Shown: positions 21,340 to 32,041, numbered from the stretch's first letter. The stretch: DNA of 46,583 nucleotides from Hypsibius dujardini (GCA_001579985.1 LRSR01008103.1:1-46583); one strand, 5' to 3'. Notes: generated by a model from the sequence alone, not told the origin. Numbers and translations: made by a program.

Positions 21340-21960
21340 GCCATTTCAACCTATCCGTCTTCCATTATTCAGACCGTCTGAGTCAGTCCGCATGAATCCG
21401 TCCACAGTTCATCCACAATCAGCAATCTTTCCGGTGGTCCTCAATCCGTAGAGAGCATCAAGCAATCCACAGCGGAAAGTCAGCGAGATTGATGGACTAA
21501 ACGATCGGAAAGGCGGACACGCTGACGGATATGCAAACAGATGGAAAGACAGACGGACCGACAGACGGACTAGCGGATAAATTAACGGACGGACGAACGG
21601 ATGAACTGTTGAAAAAACGGATCGACGGATCCTGACGGACGTACGAAAAGACTAACAGACAAGCTCCGGCCGGACTGCGGATGGGCGGACAGACAGCTTC
21701 CTGACGGCCGGATTAATCGCGGAAGGATCGATGATATGTTAATATATTCACGGAGTGCGGATGGACTGACTGTAGATGATACGACTGACGTTCGGCAGAC
21801 GGAAGGACGGATGGACGGATAGATAGGCGCGATGCGGACAGACGGATTGTCTGAAGAACATTAGAACCAACTGGTGAACTTTTAACGAACGAACCGCTAA
21901 CGGGAGTGTGAGCTTAGGCGGACGAACGAACGAAGAGCAAGCAGACGGATGAAGAGATAA
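21340..21960. repeat. Degenerate GACGGA simple-repeat tract
   Basis: About 0.6 kb built of diverged GACGGACGGA, GGACAGACGG and GAACGAACG. It resembles 8.0-9.2 kb and shows no gene signature. It follows immediately after the proximal duplication unit. Confidence 0.7.
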
Positions 21961-22340
21961 AAAAAATTGTCTTGTTCCATGTCGCTTGTCATGTTTGGTT
22001 TTCGGATCGCTTTAAAACTAGGTTTTTGGAGCGCCTAATAGCTTGTAAAAAAAGGTATTTATGAGCGATTTGTGCAAAAAACAGGCAGCTAAAAAAATCG
22101 GTTGCAGCAGTCTAAACACAAGTTCATAAGGATCAGGGTCCGCAGCTTAAGCTTAAGCGGAATGTTTGGTTCATCTGACCGCATACTACTCTAAAACAAA
22201 TGGAAAAACAACGGTCGCCTTCAGTGCAGACAAATAATCACCGGTCATGATAAAAAATTCCACCACCCTTGGGACATTTGGATAGGGCAGCATTAATTCC
22301 TCGCTGTCAGTTCCATTTACAGTCACTGGTGTTATCTGCT

Positions 22341-22417
22341 TATAACTCCTGTACCTCCTGTACCTCCTATACCTCCTATAACTCCTATAATTCTTGCAAC
22401 TCCTATAACTCTTATAC
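22341..22417. repeat. TATAACTCC minisatellite, second array
   Basis: Tandem 9-mers CTCCTATAA, CTCCTGTAC and TTCTTGCAA. Same unit as 9319-9402. Confidence 0.85.
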
Positions 22418-22487
22418 TACGCCTGGACTAGGACTCGACCCAGGACTTTTTTTAATGCTTTGTGTTATAACTGACCCAATCTCCTGT

Positions 22488-23035
22488 GAACAAAATGTCT
22501 ATATGGCCATAAGGTTTGTAAGGACAGAATCTCCACGGCCAGAGTGTCTGGGGACAAAGATTTGGGTGGGACAAACAAAAAGGACACAACGTCTCCAGGA
22601 CACAATGTTGAATTACACGTGGACCATGCCTTTTCCCAAATTTCAAATACAATGACATGCTGACTTGGGGCACTATTCAAGTGCCAAATTCAGAATGACC
22701 TCGAAATACTTTTTTATTTAGACCTACTGTAATGATGAAAACAAACATTTATTTCGCCGGGAAATACGGGCAAAGTGTTTTGGTGATATTCCAAAGTTGG
22801 GAAAATACTGGAGTAGTCCATTTTTCTTCATTTTCACAGTAAAAATGGTTATTCTTAGAATTCCATTAAGCATAATTTTTTTGCAACTATCCCTTCCAAA
22901 TTCAATTTGAAGTTGATTGGGCGCAGCCAAACAAAATCTAAGATCAGTGGGCGGAGCTATAGACCAAAACTGAACATCTTCTGGTATTATCGGTCCTTTT
23001 TGAAAGATACCCATAGTTCCTACCCTGATCTCCGA
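22488..23035. repeat. Dispersed block shared with 42812-43345
   Basis: A truncated GACATTGTGTCC-family end (22488-22608) is followed by the left part of the TTGGGGCACTATTC element (from 22665). The same two pieces are joined in the same order at 42.8-43.3 kb, so they moved or were duplicated together. The TTGGGGCACTATTC element is complete only at 42979-43614. Confidence 0.75.
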
Positions 23036-23548
23036 AAAATATTTGTGTGATGATAAGTATTATTTGTGTATTTGTGTGATAAGTTTTGGGATCGCTGCTT
23101 GGGTACTTGCAGTCAGTTCTTGCAAGGGTATTTTCAAATGCTGCATTCTCCGAATTTTTCTGAATGAATCACGAAACGTTGGGTTGCACTATGTCAAGGT
23201 CCAGAAACCATACAGCCTGATACTTTACTTTTATTGTTGGCCAGGATTTGTAACGTTTTGTTATGTTCTTTTGGGTTCTTCGTCAACGGATAAAGGGGTA
23301 AAACGCAGTCACCACCCAAAAATAACGAACGCCAGACAGTACTGGTATTGCTGAATTATGTATCAGAAAGCCAAAGTGATTTTTCGCTCTCATTCCACGT
23401 AACAAACTGTTCTTTGGCGCACAATCTATGTAACTATGCTTGGGGCACTCTCTATGTATTGCTGTTTCGTTGCTGCTATTTTCAATGCGACTTCCGGTTG
23501 ACTTGACTTCTGTTCAACATCAGTATTGCGTCTTGTCCACTGTTAATC

Positions 23549-24556
23549 ATGTCGGAAAAATACACTTTGCGAGACCCCTCCTCCATGGGTGTAAAGTCAA
23601 GTTTGACTGAAATTAAACGATTTTTTGTGGGAGGAGGGGGAAACTCTCGCTCGGTCATCTGCTCAGTGGAGGCGTTGCTTTGTCTGCTTATGCTGGCGGG
23701 GACCATTTACATGTTTTATTCGCGCGACTCTACAGGGCAGTCTCATCTTACAGCTCTGCGTAAGTCCAAAAAAATTGTAACAACGTATAAATCGACCTAC
23801 CGCCAGCCCGGTACTTAAATACGTACGAAAGCTTTCGTCATTTCTTTCCACCCCTTTTTGGGTGTTATTTCCAACAATTCAGCAATCCCAGTATAGTGGG
23901 ACTTTTCCTCTCCATTACAATCGATTTCTTTAAACATTATCCTATTATAAATTCAATTTGAAATCGATTTTCGTCAGTTAAATATATGTTGAAAAAAGGG
24001 GCGGAACCAGATTGATTTGTGCGAAGAGGCCTGAAAATGCAAAGGTTGCTTTTCAAATTTGGCTACATGGCTCCACCCCGTATACCCCAAAAAATATTTG
24101 GCTGTGTCACTCGATGCCAACAAGAGTTTGAATAGAAATATTGAAAACGTCCCAGGATGCTGGAATTGCTAAATGGCTCAAAATAGGACCGAAAAAAAAT
24201 GTGGCCAGATACGAGCCAACTCCTCCTACATGTTTATTTTTTTTCGTCAATTAGGCTTGAAAGAAGACGGGACGTTCGAAAAAAGTACCGACACTGTTGG
24301 CACAGCACGTGCAGCAGACACCACCAATGTGAAGTTCAAGTACTCCGACCCACATTTAGGGATCTCGTGTGTGTCCTCAGCGAGTAAAGGGGAACGGTGC
24401 GAGGACTTTGCGAAGGCCTACGGAATCCCAGATGTCGCCCGCCTGAAGCAGATGAACAACGGTCTGAAATGTCCGCAGATGGAGCCCGGGATTCCTATAT
24501 ACATCCGACGCGACCAGGGTTGCGGCACTACTTGCACTAAAGATTTCATGTGCTAG
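23549..24556 (+). CDS. Type II membrane LysM-domain protein (copy 2), exons 23549-23759 and 24255-24556
   Basis: ATG 23549 opens exon 1, which ends before GTAAGT. Exon 2 begins after CGTCAATTAG at 24254. Phase is kept through a split Arg codon and the product is 170 residues. Residues 1-36 form a Ser/Gly-rich polar tail. Residues about 37-58 (VICSVEALLCLLMLAGTIYM) form one membrane segment with no obvious cleavage site, so a type II orientation is likely. A linker of about 45 residues follows, then a LysM domain (KGERCEDFAKAYGIPDVARL ... IPIYIRR) and a six-cysteine arrangement identical to copy 1. LysM domains bind GlcNAc-containing glycans; the ligand here is unknown. The next gene lies 2.8 kb downstream on the same strand and was duplicated with it. 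The dead copy at 15.3 kb shows what relaxation looks like; here all cysteines and splice sites are present. Confidence 0.85.
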
Positions 24557-25200
24557 TTAGTCTAGCACACAATACCTTCTGAATATTCCAAATCCAGCGA
24601 CTAAATTTGTTTTAAGGGCTATTTTGGTGATTTTAGTTTATGGAATGCTTCTAGGTTTCCGGTTCGCCTACAGAATTTCTTATAATAATATCCTGTAATA
24701 TTCATGCATCTCATTTAGTATCACCATGCTGAATTTTTTTACTAATTCCAGTACATATTCAGGTTGGAAAGAAAACTCTCGACACATGCACACATGCAAC
24801 TAAATGGTAAAGTGAATTACTATAAAAAGTATTGCGATTAAAAATATGGACCGATCGTCCTCAAATAATTCGGGAGTTTGGTGAAACAGACTAAATCTCG
24901 TCTCTTCTTATTGTGTCATTCGGTACATTCCATCACTGCCTATCACATGAACGAAGAATGCGATGAAATGCACAAGGCAGTTCAGAGAAAAATATTGTGA
25001 CATGTTGGCTCTCATTTCATAATTCCAGGTGTTGATGACAAAAAATATGCTTTTGTTTGCGACGCTTCCGGGCTGTTAACCAATTTAACAATGGCTCGTT
25101 GAAGTACCCATGGGCAATTTCCGACTGATTTTGTCTTGTTCGGCTCATACTCAAACTCTTTATTTGAATCCAAGATATGTTTGCAACTAACGGTTGACAC

Positions 25201-25806
25201 TAGTGTTGTTTAAATATATTTAAATTGTTATTTAATATACTCAAAAAGGGTGTTTTTTCTTTAAATAAAATATATTTTTAATTTTATTAATATCAGAATT
25301 GTTTTTTATTTTATTTATAATTTTATTTAAAATACAAGTTTGCGTTTTATTTTATTTATATTTAAACTTTTTCCATCGTAAAACTGGCTATTTAAATAAC
25401 ATTTTTTATTTAAATAACCCGTAGGTCTTCTGGCCAAAAAGTGATCAACGGCTCTGATAGGATGCCAAATCTATCTGAAGTGATTGTAGACAAAGACCTA
25501 TGCAAAAGACTATTCGATATCCTAAGAAAAGGGCACATTTTACGGTCCACGATCCTCATTTTGATGAGTTGATTGTAGCAAATCTTTGAAATATTTAAAT
25601 TAACGCATGTTATTTAAATAAAATATGTTATTTAAATAACATGCGTTATTTAAATAAAACTTTTAATTTTATTTAAATAATATGTTTATTTAAATTCGGC
25701 TGATTTAAGCAAATATATTTAAACTTTATTTTATTTAATGTACTGGCAAGATTTAAATTTATTTTATATTTTATTTAAATTCAAAAGTGTTATTTAAACA
25801 ACACTA
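25201..25806. mobile_element. 606-bp hAT-type MITE made of TTTAAATAA
   Basis: Perfect 16-bp inverted ends TAGTGTTGTTTAAATA, flanked by the exact 8-bp duplication GTTGACAC (25193-25200, 25807-25814). The proximal unit has the empty site near 17255. Eight-base duplication and TAGTG ends fit the hAT superfamily. Both outer parts are almost wholly TATTTAAATAAAAT variants, leaving a central unique 200 bp (25420-25600). No coding capacity. Confidence 0.9.
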
Positions 25807-26328
25807 GTTGACACGCTGTGTCGTTCAAAATGGCATTCTATTACTATAGCACATTAGAACCTTTCCATCTCGAATATTAAATTACGCAACCGAAGATGTA
25901 GAGGGAAGACATTATTAAGCTCAACAAAGGTTCAGACCAAGGGAGTTTGAGAAAATGTATTGGAAAGGTTTCTTTGGGGTGTTAACATCGTTTTATAAAT
26001 TGATTTTATGTGACAAACTAAAAACTGGAGTGCCCCGTTGGTGCAAGTACTGCCTTAATATCGATAAAAAATACAATGTTTTGTTCCCAAACCAATTCAC
26101 TCAATTTTAATATTCTTATAAAATGCGTTTTGACAGTATACTTTATTTTCCTTACTTCCTTGGCAGAAAAATGTAGATGCTTCTTTCTACAAATTAAATG
26201 AAACTATTCCTTTTAATTAAACAGCACTATAAGAACAGGACAAAACATCAATAGATAGAGCACAAGTACGACAGTATTCGTCATATAAGCACTATACAGA
26301 CACTGTGGTAGAGAATTGGTACTAAATA

Positions 26329-26940
26329 GGGGTGCACAGACATTGCGTCCCTAGACATTGTGTCCCCCAACATTGTGTCTCTCAGACATTGAGTCCTGTC
26401 CGTCAGACACTGTGTCCTTTCGACATTGCCTCTTTCAAACATTGTGTCTTTTCAGACATTATGTCTTTCCAGATATTATGTCCTTAACGGACTTATTTAC
26501 ACCCATGGTAAAAAAATATTGCTCGTATGTGACGGACGACTCAATCATGACACGAGATTTCGATAGAGATTCAAAATCGAAATGCAGGAAACTGCTAATA
26601 GTGGTACATTACCACCTACATATTCGTTAAGCCGGCTGATTTCAAGGATATTTGCCCTGGCTATATTCGGCAAAAGCCTATGCTGCGTCTGGGTATTGTC
26701 TGAGTCCTCATTCGGCAGTACACTTGAGAAACACCCTAAGACCGGGTCAGAGCGAATTGGTCTGAAACCAGTATATCCACGACGGGACTGCCTGGGGACA
26801 GTCTCTCCACCTGGCCACAATGTCTGTGAGGACAGAATGTTTATGGCCATAATGTCTGGGGGAGAGTCGGGCGGCACACATAAAAGGGACACACTGTCGG
26901 GAGGACAGAATGTTGGGGGACACAAAGTCGATATGCCCTC
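26329..26940. mobile_element. 612-bp MITE of the GACATTGTGTCC family, second insertion
   Basis: Left arm starts GGGGTGCACAGACATTGCGT, right arm ends GACACAAAGTCGATATGCCC then TC, imperfect inverted repeats. AATA flanks both ends (26325-26328, 26941-26944); the proximal unit reads straight through near 17785. Arms consist of GACATTGTGTCC-like subrepeats. The centre matches the element at 16008-16673 in opposite orientation (GACCGGGTCAGAGCGAATTG is the complement of its 16264-16284 region). Confidence 0.8.
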
Positions 26941-27341
26941 AATAGGACTAGAAAATATTGAAGCAGCCATAATGCGGTTTCGGAGTACACAAATCAAATA
27001 GATTCTGGATCAAGTGGATTTGCGTTTGCTTCTCGCAGCGACATCTGGATGGCATAAAAAGCTATGAGAGTAACTGACAGAAAAAAAAAAGTTACATAAA
27101 GGCCATGTGTCTTGGCAGGAGCTGTAATACAATGGCTCGTTGACCCATTTGTGCCCACAGCCAAAGTTGCGGCTCTGCAAAATGTCAGACGCCAAGTTTG
27201 TATCTCACACAACAGTTTGTTACGCAATGTACACTTCGCCAAAAATATTTCTGAGCAAAAAAAACCCCATGATAGTAGTGCAGTAATTGTGTCACTGCGG
27301 AACTGCAATTGCTGTTGTCACATCCACATCACGATTACGGG

Positions 27342-30052
27342 ATGAGCGTCAAGAGAAAGAGCATTGCAGTCGCCGTAGCGGCTGCCTTTTTCTTTGTGTC
27401 CACCATTTACAATGTCCACGATCGGCTACTCGTCACAATGATCAATTTAACAACAGAATCAAAGTCCTCATCATCCTCATCAAGAGATCGCTCGGTCCTG
27501 TATGGCCTTCCAACGTATCCCATTGTCACAAGCCAGAATCAAACTTGGACTTGGATGATACAGTTCCTGCAGTCCCTGCCGCAGAAACAATTTTTGTCTC
27601 CGCAATTCAACGGTCGGACTCCTAGCAAGAACCCTTACTTAGTGCATTCTGTGAGGTAGGGAACACTTTCTATGAACAGGCTTGTCAATCTTTTTGATAG
27701 CATATCTCTCTAGCGTTCTGCTGTAGTTAAGTTTAGCTGGTGGAACATTTTCTTTATACCAATATTTCAGTCTTTCAATATTTTTAATTGTTTTTTGTCA
27801 CATATCTTTCACAAATTTATCTTACTATCCTGTTGGCCATAATAAAACATAAATATAGATACAGTATTATATAGATAAACGTTATACAGATAAAGTATCT
27901 CTAGCGTTCGGTTTTACTTTTTGCTATCGAACAATTATATTAAATTTGTATTTTGTCGTTTTATGCGTTCTAGATGAGTTTAAGTTATCAAAACACCCCC
28001 TTAAAGTGGGTTTGCTCGCTCATCTTGTTGGTAATACATTAATTAACCGTACATCCAGATTATGTGTATGTAATTAACATATTAGAGAGTTTTTGCAAAC
28101 GGTATATCGCAAGGTATAGCAGTACAGAATAGAAAACTCTCTCGGACCCCAGTTTAGTTTTCTATACTGTACTGCTATACTGTACGATATACCGTTTGCA
28201 AAAACTCTCTATTGTCATGCAGCGTATGTACAGAATGCCAGATGAGGTACTTCTAATCATAATAGTATCAATAATAATCCTCATAACAATAGCAATTCTT
28301 GAGAGTTTCAGGACACTAAATCCCTTCCACAAATGTATTTTTTCATCCTGTTAACGATATCTAATGTACGTAAACATTTTTGTAAACGTGTGGTTAACAT
28401 TATGCTGCACTTTGGGTTATCGAACGCCTTTCCTAAGCTTGCCTGTTCATCTATTTGAAAATGGTTTTGTCTAGCGTTATTTTCGGGCTTTTGGTAGGTT
28501 TGCGGACACCAAAACGGCTGATGTTGAGGACAAGTATTTATCCAGCTCTCAGCAGACACCCGACAGCCGTCATATCACGGACATTCCTGTGTACGATTGC
28601 AGAGTTGATGCGTGCCAGAAGAATAACGCCGGACAAACCGTATTCCGGCCAGAAGAGTTGCCACCCATTTACGGGCATCACGTCATTGTACACGCCAGCC
28701 AGGGCGATGTTTACGATCTGGGACGTGTCCTAGCATCACTGGAAGCCAGCGTGCAAGAGCTATTACTGGTTGTCACCATCGGTAAGTGTGGTGGAAACTA
28801 ACCCGCTTCCCACCGCTTCATTACCGGGCTCATGAAAGTATATATTCACTTAGGAGCACTCCAGGAAATGTGGTTCATTCTGCTAGTATATTACGTTTCC
28901 GGTCAAGCAGATAATTGATTAGTAGCTCCCCCTCCCCTACATCCAGCAATCCGTCTTGTCATATTTAATTCCAATTTAGTCTTGAGACGGACGACATCAA
29001 GAGTTCTCATATTAAAAAAATTTCATAGAAACCGAAATTGATTACAACCAAAAACAGGCGAAAACGAATCTTCAAATGCTTCTACAAATTAACAAAAACT
29101 GGCCAAAAAACTTTACTGACAAGATCGGGGAATTTCAATATTCATGACTAAATTGTCGACATATAATAAGAAAAAATGTGAAATAATAGCCAAATCAAGT
29201 TTTTCCTACATCCGCGGTCCAGCGGGGGAGGGGGGGGGCAAGCTTTGTCACAGCCTAAACCAACCCCCCCCCCCGCTCGCACCGCAATGGGCAAAGCCAT
29301 TTTGAACACCGAGGAGGGATAGGCAATGACTCAGTCGGCCCAACGTCCAATCCGCCACTGAATAGGGGGAGGGAAGCCACTTTATTGCTTAGAGTCGAGC
29401 AGTGGCGGATTAGGTCGCACGGAGGTCATGACAAGCCTGCCAGAGGGGGTGTCACCGTTTGTTCGAAATACCTCCGGCCCGCTGGGGGGAGCAAGCTTTC
29501 AAATTTAAAAAGCCTAAACAAATTTCCCCTCCGGGGGGGGGGGCAAAGTCATTTTGGACGCGGGGGGAACAGCCCGGCTGGTTCAACGGTCAATCCGCGA
29601 CTACCGTGGAGCAAGTCATTATGAAGAGAAACGGCTCAACGAACCGCTTAAGAGATTTCTTTTGTTCTTTTCTAGCTCCCACGCGGGCAACGAAAACGGA
29701 GTGGGAGGACGACGACATCACCCCGCTGTACGATCTTCTCCACAGACTGTTTTTCGAGCTTAACTGGATCCCCACATCGGCAGCACAGAACAACTGCAAC
29801 CCTGCCGAACTCCTCAAGGGCTGCCAGTTCTGGATCGCATGGAAGCCCTACCGCCCGGATGAAACATTGCGCTACCTTCCGCCGGCCGGCGACGGCTCCC
29901 CCGAGATGGAACTTCAGCGGTACGCTTATATAAGGATGGCAAAACCCAATTCAACTACATTGAAAAACACAGGACGAAAACAATCAGTAGCGAATTTTTC
30001 ATTTTACACCTTTCCAGTTTCTGAGCAAATCACTAAACTAGGATTTAATTAG
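27342..30052 (+). CDS. Type II membrane protein of unknown family, exons 27342-27655, 28498-28781, 29676-30052
   Basis: The exon structure is inferred from the paralogue and from splice sites: GAG|GTAGGG, then TTGGTAG|G, then ATCG|GTAAGT, then TTCTTTTCTAG|C. Phases fit throughout and give 324 residues. MSVKRKSIAVAVAAAFFFVS is a basic start plus membrane anchor (residues about 6-22). A Ser-rich linker follows, then TWTWMIQFLQSLP, a middle part with VYDCRVDACQ and GHHVIVHASQGDVYDLGRVL, and a C-terminal part with an acidic patch (EWEDDD), NNCNPAELLKGCQFW and a basic tail. Four cysteines lie in the lumenal part. I do not recognise the family. It was duplicated together with the LysM gene upstream, and the other copy is dead. 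The exon 2 acceptor has a weak pyrimidine tract and the first donor is not ideal, so those borders are the least sure. AATAAA lies at 30388. Confidence 0.65.
28085..28209. mobile_element. 125-bp near-perfect hairpin MITE
   Basis: Arms of about 50 bp (GAGAGTTTTTGCAAACGG... and its complement) flank a short loop near CGGACCCC. TA lies on both sides (28083-28084, 28210-28211), as for Tc1/mariner-type elements. The proximal unit lacks it near 19170. It sits in intron 1 of the intact gene, in a transcribed region, so its RNA would fold into a long hairpin. Confidence 0.85.
29400..29603. mobile_element. Degenerate G-tract/C-tract MITE unit in intron 2, distal copy
   Basis: Bounded by CAGTGGCGGATTAGG and GTCAATCCGCGACTACC. 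Counterpart of 20755-20957. A partner G-run/C-run unit ending AATCCGCCACTG lies immediately upstream (about 29220-29360). Confidence 0.55.
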
Positions 30053-30387
30053 ATGACTCAGTGTTTGCAGAAAGTCAACGTTAGAGATATTTGTTTGACG
30101 AAAATTTGCAACTGGCAGTCTTCGTAACTTAATTGCTTATAAACTTTGTTCAGAAAAAGTGTACTATTTGTATTGAAACTTCGTTAACGACAATCTCCTA
30201 AAATATGTGTCTCAAAATATTGCTGTTGTCCGAATCTAAAGACTAACTTGGTTGACGTCTGACTGGGAAGGTTTAAATTGAAAGACACAAATCGATCACC
30301 TCTGTAAACTTGCAAACAAACATTAACCAAACTCCACTTCAAACTAACACCGACAATTAGTGAGTTTCAGCTGGTTTGCCGCTGCGC

Positions 30388-30393
30388 AATAAA
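30388..30393 (+). promoter_or_regulatory. Polyadenylation signal AATAAA
   Basis: Lies 336 nt after the stop of the three-exon gene. No other AATAAA was noticed in between. Confidence 0.4.
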
Positions 30394-30399
30394 ACTAAG

Positions 30400-31070
30400 C
30401 TAACCGTGTTTGTTGCTGCATACTTACACTACGAGCACTCCAGTTAAAATAACTTTTATCGTATAAAATTAGAAAGATTATCAGCGATCGCTTTTATTTA
30501 CCCAAAGTAAATAACTGTAATAATAGCGTTTTGGACCGTTTCGATAGGCATGCAGATTCGTTACACCCATCAAGCAACGTTTCTGCTTACAGTGTCTAGT
30601 CACAGAAAGTAAAAGTGAAAAAACAGAGTGATCCAGTTTCATCCCATCCCAAAATGACAAATTTGCGAAGTTTTTTGGTAATTTCTGTGTCGCTATAAAA
30701 ATTAAACTAACGCTGAGTTTCGGGTGTTAAAAATTTGAGTGTCTATCCAAAAATTCAAAATTAGTAACTCAAACAAAATTCGTCTAGTAAAGTTGTCAAA
30801 AGAAGGTCCCAATGGAATAAGGAGACCTCATGACGTCAAGTGACGTATTTTGGAAAAAAATTGAAAAGCAAAAGTTTGCAAACACAAACTACTTCTGTGG
30901 AAAAAGATATTGGTAGCTGAAACAAAATGTTCCTTGTTCATGCATAGGGATGGCAACGACTTGTCGATTCGACTCAACTCGGTCAAAAACTTGACCAAAC
31001 GGCTACCCGGCTTGAATTTTCAGCACAAACAAAAGCCGGCTTGCCATTCATAATTTTTTTTCCTGCAATT
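30400..31070. other. Spacer or intron 5' of the methyltransferase exon
   Basis: AT-rich. I could not find an upstream exon with a phase-2 donor that would supply the methyltransferase N-terminus. A 14-codon frame at 30653 (MTNLRSFLVISVSL) looks signal-like but ends at once. Confidence 0.4.
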
Positions 31071-31075
31071 TCCAG

Positions 31076-31784
31076 TTACGCTGCTCTCCTTAACAACCCT
31101 CGCGAACACGCCTGCCGCGTGAAACAAGTCATCAGCGGTGTCTGGTCCGAGGAGTCCACCCTCGACGGCGGCTACTGGGTCTGCCTTGACAACCTCCGGA
31201 TCGCCGCGGCCAAGGGGACCTGCCTGGTCTACGAGTTTGGCGTCCGCGCTGACTGGTCGTTCGGGGACGCGCTGGACAATTTTGGTTGTGAGGTGCACTC
31301 CTTCGACCCGTCGACCGGGACGCTGTCGCTGCAGCGATCGCCCCGGCACTGGTTCCACAACATCGGCATCGCCACCAACACCAGCAAGGTGGTGAAGGGC
31401 TGGAAGATGGAGACGTTCGAGGAGATTCGCCGGAATTTGGGTCACACCGGACGCAAGATTGACCTCCTCAAGATGGACCCCGAGGGCGCGGAATGGTCCT
31501 TCCTCAACTCGATCCTCCACGATCCGACCTTCAGCCTGATCGGGCAGTTCATCATCGAGAGCCACGAATGGGGCGTGACCAAACGTGAAGGCTGGGCGGA
31601 GCACATTAGGGAGAAGACCACAGCCTTGCATAATATCGAGAAGCGTGATTTCGTGCTGTTTAGCTCGAAGCGATTCACGGTTTTTCCGAATTTAAGGGCA
31701 ATGGATTTCCAACATCCGGTGCCGGTGCAGAAATCCACAATCCTCTATGAGCTTGGCTTTCTCAATCAAGCGTATAATCCATAA
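31076..31784 (+). CDS. METTL24-like methyltransferase, 3' terminal exon (partial)
   Basis: A clean acceptor (TTTTTTTTCCTGCAATTTCC then AG) leads into an exon open for 236 codons to TAA at 31782-31784, with a codon split across the boundary. CRVKQVISGVW...DGGYWVCLDN opens the domain. VYEFGVRADWSFGDAL is the SAM-binding motif I in the form typical of METTL24-type proteins, CEVHSFDPS holds the acidic residue that contacts the SAM ribose, and IDLLKMDPEGAEWSFLNSI is the family hallmark (usual LKMDIEGAEW). Family proteins are predicted secretory-pathway methyltransferases with an N-terminal anchor; that anchor must lie in an exon not found here. The substrate is unknown. The exon is noticeably more GC-rich than its surroundings. 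A small MITE lies in the presumed 3' UTR, before AATAAA at 32042. Confidence 0.8.
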
Positions 31785-31858
31785 AACATGGTGCAAAGGC
31801 AGTGTGCTATAACAATGTTTCGAAATCAGATGATTGGTCAGAGCCGCATTAATCGTTA

Positions 31859-32003
31859 TTGTATTTTCGCGGTAGACAGGGACAGCGTACAAGCTGTGGA
31901 ACGTTTAATCGGCCACGCGGCACTTGTGCTGTGTCTACGGTGCACACATTCGTGCACACTTTCCACTCCAGTACTACTGTCCCTGTCTAACGCGAAAATA
32001 CAG
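31859..32003. mobile_element. 145-bp TA-flanked MITE in the presumed 3' UTR
   Basis: Ends TTGTATTTTCGCGGTAGACA and CTAACGCGAAAATACAG are inverted repeats of 26 bp with one mismatch, flanked by TA (31857-31858, 32004-32005). Consistent with a Tc1/mariner or pogo-type non-autonomous element. Confidence 0.75.
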
Positions 32004-32041
32004 TACCACCCAGAAACATTTCACATTTTCCGGGACCAAAT

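Larger units (their letters stand above)
23080..30052 (+). repeat. Tandem segmental duplication, distal (intact) unit
   Basis: Collinear with 14335-21332. Holds the intact LysM gene and the intact three-exon gene. Three later insertions are specific to this copy: 25201-25806, 26329-26940 and 28085-28209. Confidence 0.9.

Noticed and set aside
12900-24556. Horizontal transfer of LysM genes from fungi or bacteria
   Set aside because: The genes have introns, animal-style membrane anchors and local paralogues; nothing in the sequence itself shows a foreign origin.
28472-28497. Acceptor TTTTGTCTAG at 28473 for exon 2 of the three-exon gene
   Set aside because: It has a better pyrimidine tract but gives the wrong phase with exon 1; the TTGGTAG acceptor at 28497 keeps the frame through all three exons.
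30653-30697. MTNLRSFLVISVSL as first exon of the methyltransferase
   Set aside because: It stops after 14 codons and no phase-2 donor within it matches the exon at 31076.
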